A DNA stretch of 33,948 bases from contig CAMYZQ010000008.1 in the NCBI GenBank assembly GCA_947303895.1, forward strand, positions 1 through 33,948. The letters run 5' to 3'. The position numbers were made by a program, and so were the translations under genes. A model generated the notes under the pieces. That model saw only the letters and a list, made by a program, of their open reading frames with translations, was not told the DNA's origin and ran no database searches. The stretch is from an uncultured Bacillota bacterium. GTDB taxonomy: Bacteria; Bacillota_I; Bacilli_A; RF39; UBA660. Position 1 is the stretch's first letter; every line of letters begins with the position of its first letter. Positions 1 to 8,897 of the stretch are shown here, in pieces.

Positions 1-2
1 CC

Positions 3-386
3 ACCAATAAATACACAAATATTACCATCAAAATCTACATTAGAATAGCATCCTAAAGCAGTATAATTTGCTTCATCTTCTTGAGTAACTACTTCTATTT
101 CTAGATTATATTTAGATTTAATAACAGTGTTTATTTCATCTAATTCTTCTTTAGATATATTTCTAAATATACTACATCCATAAACATGAACATTATTTGT
201 ATACTCAAGTGCTTTTTCAATAATTACATATATTTTATCTAAATCACTTTGTAGTATTTTATTATTTTCTTTATAATTTGCTTTTAATTTAATTGTAGTA
301 GTATTCTCATATATTACATTACTATCTTCATATACATGAGTTTTAGTATTATTACTACCTATTTCTATAATTGCGAATTTCTTCAT
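3..386 (-). CDS. Ppx/GppA-type phosphatase, N-terminal part (gene runs off the window's left edge)
   Basis: Own translation from the ATG at 384-386: MKKFAIIEIGSNNTKTHVYEDSNVIYENTTTIKLK..., with the actin-like GSNxxK N-terminus typical of Ppx/GppA. Open to the window edge. Confidence 0.7.
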   Translation of the reverse strand, partial: MKKFAIIEIGSNNTKTHVYEDSNVIYENTTTIKLKANYKENNKILQSDLDKIYVIIEKALEYTNNVHVYGCSIFRNISKEELDEINTVIKSKYNLEIEVVTQEDEANYTALGCYSNVDFDGNICVFIG

Positions 387-389
387 ATT

Positions 390-1046
390 TTAATCCTTTT
401 CTACTTTTATTTGATATAAAACTTTTGGTTTAGAATACTCTTCTTCATCTCTTAACATACTTGTTTCTTTAGCTTCTACTTTACCAATAATACCAAAATA
501 TTTATTAACATCTTCTAATGTAAAGAATCTTTTTGTATAACCACCAGTACCATCATTATCATCTGTTAGATAATAGTTTTCTTCTAACATCTTTCCTTTA
601 CCAGCACCAAAATTAAAATCATTTATAGTAGCTACTCTTGCAAGTAAAACTCCACCATTCTTTAGTATTCTTTTTATTTCATTCATTATTTTAATTGTTG
701 TTTCATTATCAAAATAATGAAGACATAAATCTGCAATAATTAGTGAATATTTATTATCTTCTATTGGAAAATTGTTTCTCATATCTAAGTACATTGTCTT
801 AGTATTTGGAATATATTTTTCAATATTAGCAAGCGCTTCCTTTGAAAAATCACAAGACAATACTTTATATCCTCTTTCAGAAAAATATAAAGTATTTGCT
901 CCATTTCCACATCCTAAATCAAGTATTTCACTATCTTTATTCTCTTCAAGAATATCTTTATATTCATCTAACCATAAATCATATACAGGTAAGCTACTTC
1001 TTTTCTTAGCCCAGCTATCCCACATTCCTACATAACCATCATTCAT
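390..1046 (-). CDS. Class I SAM-dependent methyltransferase
   Basis: Motif I 'ILDLGCGNGANTLYF' and motif 'YSLIIADLCLHYF'. Confidence 0.85.
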   Translation of the reverse strand: MNDGYVGMWDSWAKKRSSLPVYDLWLDEYKDILEENKDSEILDLGCGNGANTLYFSERGYKVLSCDFSKEALANIEKYIPNTKTMYLDMRNNFPIEDNKYSLIIADLCLHYFDNETTIKIMNEIKRILKNGGVLLARVATINDFNFGAGKGKMLEENYYLTDDNDGTGGYTKRFFTLEDVNKYFGIIGKVEAKETSMLRDEEEYSKPKVLYQIKVEKD

Positions 1047-1047
1047 A

Positions 1048-1725
1048 TTATTTCCTCTTTAAACTTCTTAGATAATCTTTATGTTCATTAGTAACTCTAT
1101 AACTTTCCACAGCTTTTTGAATAGTTTTATTATGAACCCAAATATCTAATTTATTATTTTCTATATATTTAATTGTACTATCATATTGTTTAGCTAATGC
1201 TGTTGCAAAATACCATGCAATCATCATATTTACATAGTATTCATCTGACTTAATCTTTGAAACTAATTCTAAATATTCTTCTTTAAAATTATCATCTAGA
1301 TAACTTCTCATAAGCATACCTATACCAAATCTAATAGTATAAGTTTCCTTTGATTTAAGCCATTTTTTTATTTCTCCGATTAACCTGTCAGAATTCTTTA
1401 CAAATGCTTTTGGAGTACTTTGATCACAAGTAGCCCAGTTATCAATATATGGTAAAAATTTATTAACTGAATCTAAGCATTCATCATAATCTTTTATTTC
1501 ACCAAGTATAAATGCATGTAACTGATTCTCATCAAAATACTTATGAGGTAAACTATTAATAAATTCTTTATAATTATTACTCTTATATAATTCCTTAGCA
1601 ATTTTCTTAAGTTCAGGAGTTCTAACACCTATTATAGTCTCTGCTTTTACTGTTGGAATAATAGTAATTTGCATATCTCTATATTTTTTATCTTGTAATT
1701 TAAATAACTCTTTTTCTATATTCAT
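1048..1725 (-). CDS. DNA alkylation repair (AlkD-like HEAT-repeat) protein
   Basis: 'GVRTPELKKIAKEL', 'IDNWATCDQ', 'FGIGMLMRSYLDDNF' are typical of the AlkD family. Start moved from 1749 to the ATG at 1723-1725, which is preceded by an AGGAGA SD. Confidence 0.8.
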   Translation of the reverse strand: MNIEKELFKLQDKKYRDMQITIIPTVKAETIIGVRTPELKKIAKELYKSNNYKEFINSLPHKYFDENQLHAFILGEIKDYDECLDSVNKFLPYIDNWATCDQSTPKAFVKNSDRLIGEIKKWLKSKETYTIRFGIGMLMRSYLDDNFKEEYLELVSKIKSDEYYVNMMIAWYFATALAKQYDSTIKYIENNKLDIWVHNKTIQKAVESYRVTNEHKDYLRSLKRK

Positions 1726-1738
1726 AAAATCTCCTAAA

Positions 1739-2326
1739 TCAATTAACAATTCCTAATAATATAGTTAATATTCCAAGTACTATATGAGTTAAAATTACCC
1801 CATATAGATTTCTATCTTTCTTATAAAATATATATAATATTATTCCTAGAATAAATGTTAATATACATGTTAAATAATCTTTATAAATTATATGAACTAG
1901 TGAATAACATAAACTAGATAATATTATCCACAAGTAATTATATTTACTATTTAAATCAAAATATCCAAAAACTCCCCTATATAGAAATTCCTGAATAGGA
2001 CATGACACAAATATATAAAACAAATAAAACAATAAAGTTTCTGTTGGATTATATTTACCAACATGTAATAGCTTTAATACTATAACTATCATTATACTTA
2101 TAGCTATTAGTATTAGATTTCTTTTAATTGATCTAACTAAATTCTCTTTAGTTATTCCAAGATCTTTATTCTTAACTCCAAACAATTTCATTAATATAAA
2201 TATTAATAAACCTATACCTGTTAGTATATAAAACTTAATGTTATATAAATATTCATTAAAGAATATTACTACAGGAGTCACTATATAAATTAATAAAATA
2301 ATTGCTAATAAAACTTTATTTTTCAT
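1739..2326 (-). CDS. CPBP-family intramembrane metalloprotease (CAAX-like)
   Basis: Multi-TM protein with 'CPIQEFLYRGVFGYF' (EExxxR-like motif) and 'LCYSLVHIIY'. Confidence 0.7.
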   Translation of the reverse strand: MKNKVLLAIILLIYIVTPVVIFFNEYLYNIKFYILTGIGLLIFILMKLFGVKNKDLGITKENLVRSIKRNLILIAISIMIVIVLKLLHVGKYNPTETLLFYLFYIFVSCPIQEFLYRGVFGYFDLNSKYNYLWIILSSLCYSLVHIIYKDYLTCILTFILGIILYIFYKKDRNLYGVILTHIVLGILTILLGIVN

Positions 2327-2344
2327 ATAATTACCTCTATATAA

Positions 2345-2355
2345 ATTATAGCATA
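2345..2355 (-). promoter_or_regulatory. Extended -10 promoter (TATGCTATAAT) for the CPBP gene
   Basis: + strand 'attatagcata'; minus strand TATGC-TATAAT directly after a terminator T-tract and about 19 nt before the ATG. Confidence 0.5.
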
Positions 2356-2384
2356 AAAAATAAAAGTCTTACTTAAAGACTTTT
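2354..2384 (-). terminator. Intrinsic terminator after the 2387..3652 gene
   Basis: 9-bp stem AAAAGTCTT-(5 nt)-AAGACTTTT followed by a T-rich tract on the minus strand. Confidence 0.75.
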
Positions 2385-2386
2385 AT

Positions 2387-3652
2387 TTATAATCTAATAT
2401 TTATACTATCACCTTGTAAATTTATTTCACTTGTTATTTCCATACCAGGTGTATGTTCTACTATTCTATTTACTAAGTTAAATAATTCTTCCGTTTTTAG
2501 ATAACTAATTGTATCTTGTTTGTCGTAAAATCTTCCATAATTTTTCTTAGCATCCTTTAACTTTTCATTTACTATTTCGCTTTCAGAATACATATCAAAT
2601 TCTTTATTAGCATCTTGCAATTCTGCTTCAGAAGTTCTAGATAATACCTCATGATATTCATATGATAAAACTTGCAAACTTGGTACTATTACATTAGTTA
2701 TACCTTTACTTTTTATATAATTAATAAATAACATTAACGATAAAACCTTACTTGGATGAATATCAGGATTCTCAACACCCTTATTTAATTTGTATAATTC
2801 TCTTTTTATTTTTTTCTCATTAATATCTATTTTATCCTTTACATTTTGCACACCACATATAAAACAAGTATCACTATCATTTATATCATATAATACTTTT
2901 GGCAAAGTATATTCCTCTAAAATCTTTCCTTCTTCATCTCTTTTAGATATTTTAAAGAACATAGTTCTAGAAGTTTCATCATAATATTCATTTGGTTTAG
3001 TATACATAATTACATCATACTCACCAAATTTACTAATCTTTATTGGATTTATAGTATCTAGTTTTCTATTATTAGCAAATTCTAATTGATTTTTCAAAAA
3101 AGACATTGGATTTTCAACATCATCAATTCTCATACGTAACCAAATATTTGCTAATAAATCTTGCATAATAGACCATGTCTTTAAATCTTCTTTTTTATAT
3201 TCTCTATACAAATCTAACGTTTTATTTATGATATTTCTTAAATGTTCAAAAAACATTTCAGCATCTTCAACTACAATATTGATACTTTTATCTTCTGTAA
3301 AGTCATTATCATCTAAAGGATCACTGAGACTTCCAAAAATTTCATCATCAGACATATTTTGAAGCTCTAGGTTTTTCTTTATTGTATCAGAATTTAATAA
3401 TTCAATATTATCTTCTACGGATCCTGATAGTGCTCTGATATAATCCACAACATCTTGTCTTAAATGATGGTCTCTATATTCACCATCATTGGCTATTTCA
3501 TCCATCAAAGCATAACCGTCATCTGTAAACAAGAAATTAATATCAACCCATTGGTTACCTTTTATAGCTGGTTCTATTTCTCCTACAAAAGCATCAACTA
3601 CTTGTTTAAAATTAACATGTTCTAGTTTCTCTATGTCTTCCATGCTTATCAC
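2387..3652 (-). CDS. Uncharacterised soluble protein (421 aa)
   Basis: Long ORF with its own promoter-like element and terminator; no family recognised with certainty. Acidic and non-membrane. Confidence 0.8.
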   Translation of the reverse strand: MISMEDIEKLEHVNFKQVVDAFVGEIEPAIKGNQWVDINFLFTDDGYALMDEIANDGEYRDHHLRQDVVDYIRALSGSVEDNIELLNSDTIKKNLELQNMSDDEIFGSLSDPLDDNDFTEDKSINIVVEDAEMFFEHLRNIINKTLDLYREYKKEDLKTWSIMQDLLANIWLRMRIDDVENPMSFLKNQLEFANNRKLDTINPIKISKFGEYDVIMYTKPNEYYDETSRTMFFKISKRDEEGKILEEYTLPKVLYDINDSDTCFICGVQNVKDKIDINEKKIKRELYKLNKGVENPDIHPSKVLSLMLFINYIKSKGITNVIVPSLQVLSYEYHEVLSRTSEAELQDANKEFDMYSESEIVNEKLKDAKKNYGRFYDKQDTISYLKTEELFNLVNRIVEHTPGMEITSEINLQGDSINIRL

Positions 3653-3660
3653 CTATTATA

Positions 3661-3671
3661 ATTATAACATA
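3661..3671 (-). promoter_or_regulatory. Extended -10 promoter TATGTTATAAT upstream of the 2387..3652 gene
   Basis: Exact + strand 11-mer attataacata; the same 11-mer recurs at 11304, 18398 and 33176. Confidence 0.5.
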
Positions 3672-3673
3672 AA

Positions 3674-3697
3674 AAAAGATGTCATTAGACATCTTTT
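3674..3697 (-). terminator. Intrinsic terminator overlapping the 3' end of the surface-protein gene
   Basis: AAAAGATGTC-ATTA-GACATCTTTT hairpin plus T-tract (minus strand); the CDS stop codon lies in the loop. Confidence 0.75.
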
Positions 3698-6381
3698 CTA
3701 TTTAAACTAACTACTCTTGTACAAAGTAATCCTATAATAGCTACTTCTAATAAAAGTATATGAGCTAATAGATTATCTCCTGTTTTAGGACTAACAGGTT
3801 CTACTATTTTCTCATAAGATACTGATATAGTTACATCACTATCAGGCATTACAAAACTATTATTTTTAACTTCAATTAAATTACCATTTTCATCTAACAC
3901 TTTAATAATAGTATTATATCCTTCTTTTTCAGTAACATTTAAATCTACTACTGATTTATAAGGATATTTATCAGCATTAGTAGCTATATTCTCTGAACTA
4001 TCTGAATCAATTATTACAGTATGTATTCTAGTTACTTCATATCTATTATCAGGTAAAATAACTACGCCATATCCATCTTTTACATATTGCATTGGATCAT
4101 AAGTATATATTCCACCAGTAACTGCCTGAGTAATTGTTTGTGGATCTTCTGCATCAATTACCTCTGTACCAGTAGATATAAAATTACCATCTAATATTAT
4201 TACTGAAACTGTATCAATAGCAGAATCAGGATTATTCATAGGATTAGCTTCTACTACAGGAACTAATGCTTGTAAATTACCACCACTAATAACTACTTCT
4301 ATAGGAAGTTTAGTATTATGTTGTGAAACAGCCAAAGCAGCTCCTATTGATGTAGTACCATTAGCATTAGTACTTACATTATATACATTACTAGTACCAG
4401 TAATATTTCCACCATTTATATATAATTTACTTGCTCTTATTTCAATACCAGTAAGTCCTGAAATATTACCACCATTAATAGTAGTTACACTATTTCTTTG
4501 TGGTAAATACATACCCACTCCATTAGTAGCAATTAAATCTCCATCATTAATAGTAATATTAGCATTACCACTATGTTCATTACCATTACCAGCAACAGCC
4601 ATATCATAACCAATAATAGTTCCACCATTAACAGTTAAATTAGTATTTTCAAACATAGCAATACCTGCTGTATGTTCATTTAAACCTTCAATTCTTCCAC
4701 CATTAATAGTAGCAGAACAATTACCATAAAGGTTAACTGTTTGATCATTTGTAGCATCTGATTTAACTAAACCACCATCCATTGTAAATGTAGAGTTTTC
4801 AAATACTTGAATAGCTCTTCCATTTGTAGAATAAACAGTTCCATCCTTCATAATTAAAGTCTTTTCATTATAGATAACGAATCCTTTATCACCAGTAGCA
4901 GTTCCTTGTACAGTACCACCATCTATTTCTGTAGTTTCATAGTTATATATTGCACCATGTAAACCAAGTCCTTCAATAGTTCCACCTTTATGAATTAAAT
5001 GTCCATTTGTAGATTCATTTTCTTTACCTACTATAACAGTAAAATTAGCATTTGATGTTATCTTACCTGTTTGTGGATTAGATGAATCTACTATTGTTAC
5101 CTTTTCAGTAATATTAATATAATTTTTCTTTAAAGTAATAGTATGACCATTTAAATCCAACACTGCTTCTTTATTCATTATAAGTGGCGAATAAATAATA
5201 ACATCTCTTTCAAGTTTTATATTACCACCTGTAGCACAAGCATCAGCTAAAGACATTAATCCTGAAATACCATCTACAGATGCAGCTGTATTAGGATCAA
5301 CATATGTCCAATGAGCATAATAAATTACTGTTTCTGTAGGTAATGTACTTTCATTAACCTGTGAACCACCAGTTTCTTGAGTATACCATCCATCAAATAT
5401 ATAATCATTTCTTTCAGGTACAGGTAATTCTCCAACAGGATTACCTATATACATTTTCTTATATGTAGTAGATACAGTTCCTCCAGTAGGATCAAATGTT
5501 ATAGTAATTCTATTAGTAGGATCTATATAACCATATAATGTATTGTATGTTTTTCCACTTGCATCATCTGTATATGTGCCTGTTTTTTTAACACTATCTA
5601 CTTCCATTTCGTTAAGTAAAGTTTGGTTTCCATCATTTACATAAGTTGGAGTTAAACCAGTTTTTGTAACTTTACCAGTAATATTACTTGATACACTACC
5701 AATAATACCATCATAGAAATTATATGATGTAGCTGCTATAATACCATAATTCTTACCTAAAATCTTTGGTGTATCTATATTAAAATCATCATCTTTAGTA
5801 CCAATATTTATAAGACCTTTTTCATTATAAATAGCATAGGAATCCTTAGCTATAATAGTACCACTAGTAATATTAATAGTACCATTATTTAAGTTATGTA
5901 AAGTTGCTCTTTCATTAGTACTTGATTCTAATTTAGCAGTACCACCAATATTTAGAGTTCCACCATCGTTATATATTGATTGTCTTTTACCAGTAGCTAT
6001 ATAATTACCGTCATTAATAGTTAATTTACCAGATGAATTATTATTAATCATACCTGATTTTTTATCAGAAGTAACAGTACCATTAGTTATTACTAATGTA
6101 CCATTATTAACAATAACAGTAGCATTTGCACTTGTATTTCTTAGTGTATGATTACCTAAATCTAAAATAATACTTTTACCTTCAGGTATTGTAATATTGT
6201 CACCTAAATCTTTTAATAAAGTAATAGTAGTTTGAGTATTACCTGCAGCAGCTAGAGCTAAATCAAATGTTTCATAGCCATTATCCCCTATAGCATAGTT
6301 ATCACTTGCACTAGGAGCAGCTTTAACACCAGTAATACAAAACAAAAATAATAAAATAAATAATACTATTTTCTTTTTCAT
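3685..6381 (-). CDS. Sortase-anchored surface protein with beta-helix/pectate-lyase-like repeats and one Listeria-Bacteroides (Flg_new) repeat
   Basis: Signal peptide MKKKIVLFILLFLFCITGVKA; many NGGxI / INGGNI repeats; 'ITFDPTGGTVSTTYKKMYIGNPVGELPVPERNDYIFDGWYTQ...YYAHW'; C-terminal SPKTGD + hydrophobic segment + RKDV. Confidence 0.85.
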   Translation of the reverse strand: MKKKIVLFILLFLFCITGVKAAPSASDNYAIGDNGYETFDLALAAAGNTQTTITLLKDLGDNITIPEGKSIILDLGNHTLRNTSANATVIVNNGTLVITNGTVTSDKKSGMINNNSSGKLTINDGNYIATGKRQSIYNDGGTLNIGGTAKLESSTNERATLHNLNNGTINITSGTIIAKDSYAIYNEKGLINIGTKDDDFNIDTPKILGKNYGIIAATSYNFYDGIIGSVSSNITGKVTKTGLTPTYVNDGNQTLLNEMEVDSVKKTGTYTDDASGKTYNTLYGYIDPTNRITITFDPTGGTVSTTYKKMYIGNPVGELPVPERNDYIFDGWYTQETGGSQVNESTLPTETVIYYAHWTYVDPNTAASVDGISGLMSLADACATGGNIKLERDVIIYSPLIMNKEAVLDLNGHTITLKKNYINITEKVTIVDSSNPQTGKITSNANFTVIVGKENESTNGHLIHKGGTIEGLGLHGAIYNYETTEIDGGTVQGTATGDKGFVIYNEKTLIMKDGTVYSTNGRAIQVFENSTFTMDGGLVKSDATNDQTVNLYGNCSATINGGRIEGLNEHTAGIAMFENTNLTVNGGTIIGYDMAVAGNGNEHSGNANITINDGDLIATNGVGMYLPQRNSVTTINGGNISGLTGIEIRASKLYINGGNITGTSNVYNVSTNANGTTSIGAALAVSQHNTKLPIEVVISGGNLQALVPVVEANPMNNPDSAIDTVSVIILDGNFISTGTEVIDAEDPQTITQAVTGGIYTYDPMQYVKDGYGVVILPDNRYEVTRIHTVIIDSDSSENIATNADKYPYKSVVDLNVTEKEGYNTIIKVLDENGNLIEVKNNSFVMPDSDVTISVSYEKIVEPVSPKTGDNLLAHILLLEVAIIGLLCTRVVSLNRKDV

Positions 6382-6416
6382 AATACTCTTTACTACCTTT
6401 CTACATACCTACCTTC

Positions 6417-6445
6417 ATAGTATCACAAAATAATAATGTATTCAA
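6417..6445 (-). promoter_or_regulatory. Sigma-70/A-type promoter of the surface protein gene
   Basis: Minus strand TTGAAT (6445-6440), 17-nt spacer, TACTAT (6422-6417). Confidence 0.55.
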
Positions 6446-6452
6446 CAAAAAT

Positions 6453-6476
6453 AAAAAATGATAGACACTTCTATCA
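6453..6476 (-). terminator. Intrinsic terminator after histidine phosphatase 1
   Basis: TGATAGA-(4 nt)-TCTATCA stem followed by TTTTTT on the minus strand. Confidence 0.65.
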
Positions 6477-6548
6477 CTTTTTAAAATTTTTGCCCCTAAA
6501 TAAATCATAATAACCATCTCTATAATTAATATAACATGAATGTCAAAA

Positions 6549-7070
6549 TTATATTTGATATTCAACTATTTGTACTGGTTCTATTTTCTTATTTCCAATA
6601 ATCGATTGCATAGCTGTTTGATGAAAAACAAATATTACACATTTATTGGATTGCTTATATTTATTAATAACTTTTTCTATTCTCTCTTTAACTTCTTCTT
6701 TACTTTCCCAATTAACTTTTCTATCAGTTGGCCTTATACCATTGCATGAATAGTAATCTTTATATATTTCCTTTATTTTTGAGCCATTGTACTGATATGT
6801 TAAATCCGGTTCCCACTCTCTTAAATCTGGTTCTACTATTATATCTAAATTAAGTTCCTTAGAAATAATAGCTGCTGTTTGAAGTGCTCTTGTATATGGA
6901 GAAGAAACTATTAATTCTGCATTCTTTAATCGTTGGTCTTTGGACATTTCAACTACATCTTTTATATAATTCATATCTAAAGGTGCCAAGTCATTTCCAT
7001 GACCTATAAAATTATGGCTATCAACATAACTATAATCAGAAACCCCATGTCTAATCATATATATCTTCAT
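6549..7070 (-). CDS. Histidine phosphatase family protein (phosphoglycerate mutase-like)
   Basis: MKIYMIRHGVSDYS (RHG motif), 'SSPYTRALQTAAI', 'FVFHQTAMQS'. Start moved from 7136 to the ATG at 7068-7070, preceded by AGAAAGGA. Confidence 0.8.
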   Translation of the reverse strand: MKIYMIRHGVSDYSYVDSHNFIGHGNDLAPLDMNYIKDVVEMSKDQRLKNAELIVSSPYTRALQTAAIISKELNLDIIVEPDLREWEPDLTYQYNGSKIKEIYKDYYSCNGIRPTDRKVNWESKEEVKERIEKVINKYKQSNKCVIFVFHQTAMQSIIGNKKIEPVQIVEYQI

Positions 7071-7120
7071 AATTTTTTCCTTTCTAAAACTGCAATGGAT
7101 TCTAAATGCCCAGTATGCGG
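7067..7120 (-). pseudogene. Relic of the 3' end of an RlmD/TrmA-type RNA uracil methyltransferase gene
   Basis: Minus-strand translation P-H-T-G-H-L-E-S-I-A-V-L-E-R-K-K-L-stop, resembling the intact gene's C-terminus PQTSHVETVMVLERKN (7685..8890). The only in-frame codon upstream is a stop. 17-nt exact direct repeat (7074-7090 and 7689-7705). Confidence 0.6.
7074..7090 (+). repeat. 17-nt direct repeat, copy 1 (tttttcctttctaaaac)
   Basis: Identical to 7689-7705; both copies immediately precede a histidine phosphatase start codon on the minus strand. Confidence 0.8.
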
Positions 7121-7149
7121 TCAACGAACATGTCACAGCAATTGCCTTA

Positions 7150-7683
7150 TTATTTTATTAATTCATATTCCTTTACTTCTGTATTTTTTAAACCAAGATT
7201 CAAAAACTTACCGTCTTCAGGTATACCATTAAAATATGCATAAAATGCTTTTGAAACTCCAGAATGTGCAACTATTAAAACACTATTATATTCTTTTGTT
7301 TTTAATTCATCTAAGAAATCTTTTACTCTTGAAAATAAATGAGGAATAGATTCTTCTGTACCATACTTTTTATCTGTAAAATAATTCCAATAATCTTCTC
7401 TATCTGTTACTTCAACTGATTGACCTTCTAAGGATCCATGTTCTCTTTCTCTTAATCTTTCATCATAAATTATTTGCTTATTCTTTACATTAATTATTTC
7501 TGCTGTATGTTTTGCTCTTATTAAAGGAGATGATATTACAATATCATAATCTATATTGCTAATTTGTTTACTTAATTCTTTTGCTTGTTCTATTCCTTTT
7601 TCATTTAAATCTTCGTTAACATAATTATAAATTTGTTTTACATTTGAATCGCATTGTCCATGTCTAACTAAATATATTTTCAC
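7150..7683 (-). CDS. Histidine phosphatase family protein
   Basis: MKIYLVRHGQCDSN, 'ISSPLIRAKHTAEI', 'LREREHGSLEG', 'IVAHSG'. GTG start (7681-7683). Confidence 0.88.
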   Translation of the reverse strand: MKIYLVRHGQCDSNVKQIYNYVNEDLNEKGIEQAKELSKQISNIDYDIVISSPLIRAKHTAEIINVKNKQIIYDERLREREHGSLEGQSVEVTDREDYWNYFTDKKYGTEESIPHLFSRVKDFLDELKTKEYNSVLIVAHSGVSKAFYAYFNGIPEDGKFLNLGLKNTEVKEYELIK

Positions 7684-7684
7684 A

Positions 7685-8890
7685 TTAATTTTTCCTTTCT
7701 AAAACCATAACTGTTTCAACATGTGATGTTTGTGGAAACATATCAAATAAATCTATACTCTTTAAACTATATTGTCCCTTTAATACATTATAATCTCTAG
7801 CTAATGTAACAGGATTACATGATATATAAATAATCTTTCTAGGATTTATTTTCATAATAGATATTAAAGACTTATTATCAGAACCACTTCTTGGTGGATC
7901 CATAATCACAGTATCTACTTTTAACTCTCTTAATAAATCTATTTTATCTTCTACTTTTCCTTCAATAAACTCTACATTAGTTATTTCATTTAGTTTTAAG
8001 TTTTTGTTAGCATCCATAATAGATGAATGACTAACTTCTATACCATATACTTTATTAAAGTATTTAGACATAAGTGTAGATATAGTTCCTGTTCCAGAAT
8101 ATAAATCTAATGCTGTTTCTTCGTTATCAAGTTTACTAATTACGTATTTATATAGTTCTTTAAATGTAATAGTATTTACTTGGAAGAATGATTCTGGTGA
8201 AACATAGAATTTATAGTCCTCTATTGTTTCTATTAAACTCTTGTTACCGGATATTAATTCTCCATTAATATAAATAGATTCGTTATGGAATAAACTTAAT
8301 AATTCTTCTTTATATACTGTGTTTAAATTATCAAATGAAATCATTATTTCATTTGATATAACTCTAATCATTATTTCAGTAATATTATGATCTTTATTTT
8401 GAATAAATCTTCTTAAAATAGTTATTACTTCATTTATTTTATTATCTAGCAATAAACAATTATCAATATCTACTATATTATGAGTTTTTTCTTCATAATA
8501 ACCTATTTTCTCATTACTTACTTTTAAAGTAACTTTATTTCTATAATTTAATTCATTAAATGAATATATTTCAGGATTAATATCTAGTTCACATATTTTT
8601 TTAAATATTCCTTTAACTTTATCTTTTTTAAACTCTAAAGTATGTGGATAAGATAAATGCATTAATTCACATCCACCACATTTATCATAATAAGGGCATT
8701 TTGGAATAACTCTATTTTCTGATGGAGTTACTACGTTAAGTAATTTACCAATAAAATAGTTACCTTTATCTTCGATTATTTCTATGTTAACTATTTCATT
8801 AGGTAATGCACCTTTTATAAAACATAATTTACCATCAATAGATGCTATACCTTCTCCTTCGTTATTTAATCTTAATATTTTTACTTCCAT
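7685..8890 (-). CDS. rlmD: 23S rRNA (uracil-5-)-methyltransferase RlmD/RumA-like
   Basis: N-terminal TRAM-like region, 'CPYYDKCGGCELMHLSY' Fe-S cysteines, 'ALDLYSGTGTIS', 'MDPPRSG', 'IIYISCNPVTLARD', 'FPQTSHVETVMVLER'. Confidence 0.85.
   Translation of the reverse strand: MEVKILRLNNEGEGIASIDGKLCFIKGALPNEIVNIEIIEDKGNYFIGKLLNVVTPSENRVIPKCPYYDKCGGCELMHLSYPHTLEFKKDKVKGIFKKICELDINPEIYSFNELNYRNKVTLKVSNEKIGYYEEKTHNIVDIDNCLLLDNKINEVITILRRFIQNKDHNITEIMIRVISNEIMISFDNLNTVYKEELLSLFHNESIYINGELISGNKSLIETIEDYKFYVSPESFFQVNTITFKELYKYVISKLDNEETALDLYSGTGTISTLMSKYFNKVYGIEVSHSSIMDANKNLKLNEITNVEFIEGKVEDKIDLLRELKVDTVIMDPPRSGSDNKSLISIMKINPRKIIYISCNPVTLARDYNVLKGQYSLKSIDLFDMFPQTSHVETVMVLERKN
7689..7705 (+). repeat. 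17-nt direct repeat, copy 2 (tttttcctttctaaaac)
   Basis: Lies in the 3' end of the intact rlmD-like gene; matches 7074-7090. Confidence 0.8.
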
Positions 8891-8897
8891 AAATCAC

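Noticed and set aside
772-1035. Plus-strand ORFs (772-1035, 2790-2984, 6540-6749, 6999-7232, 18575-18787, 24322-24543, 27933-28118, 28846-29028, 31835-32137)
   Set aside because: Nearly all lie antisense to strong minus-strand genes; they lack SDs, family motifs or plausible composition and look like low-GC shadow ORFs.
4290-6240. Short repeated units such as 'accaccattaatagt' across the surface gene, resembling a repeat array
   Set aside because: They are codon-level echoes of the NGGxI beta-helix repeats in a continuous CDS, with no regular repeat/spacer structure; not a CRISPR array.
7071-7136. N-terminal extension MTCSLTAYWAFRIHCSFRKEKI of histidine phosphatase 1 in the ORF track
   Set aside because: The true start is almost surely MKIYMIRHG at 7070 with an AGAAAGGA SD; the extension reads the rlmD relic out of frame.
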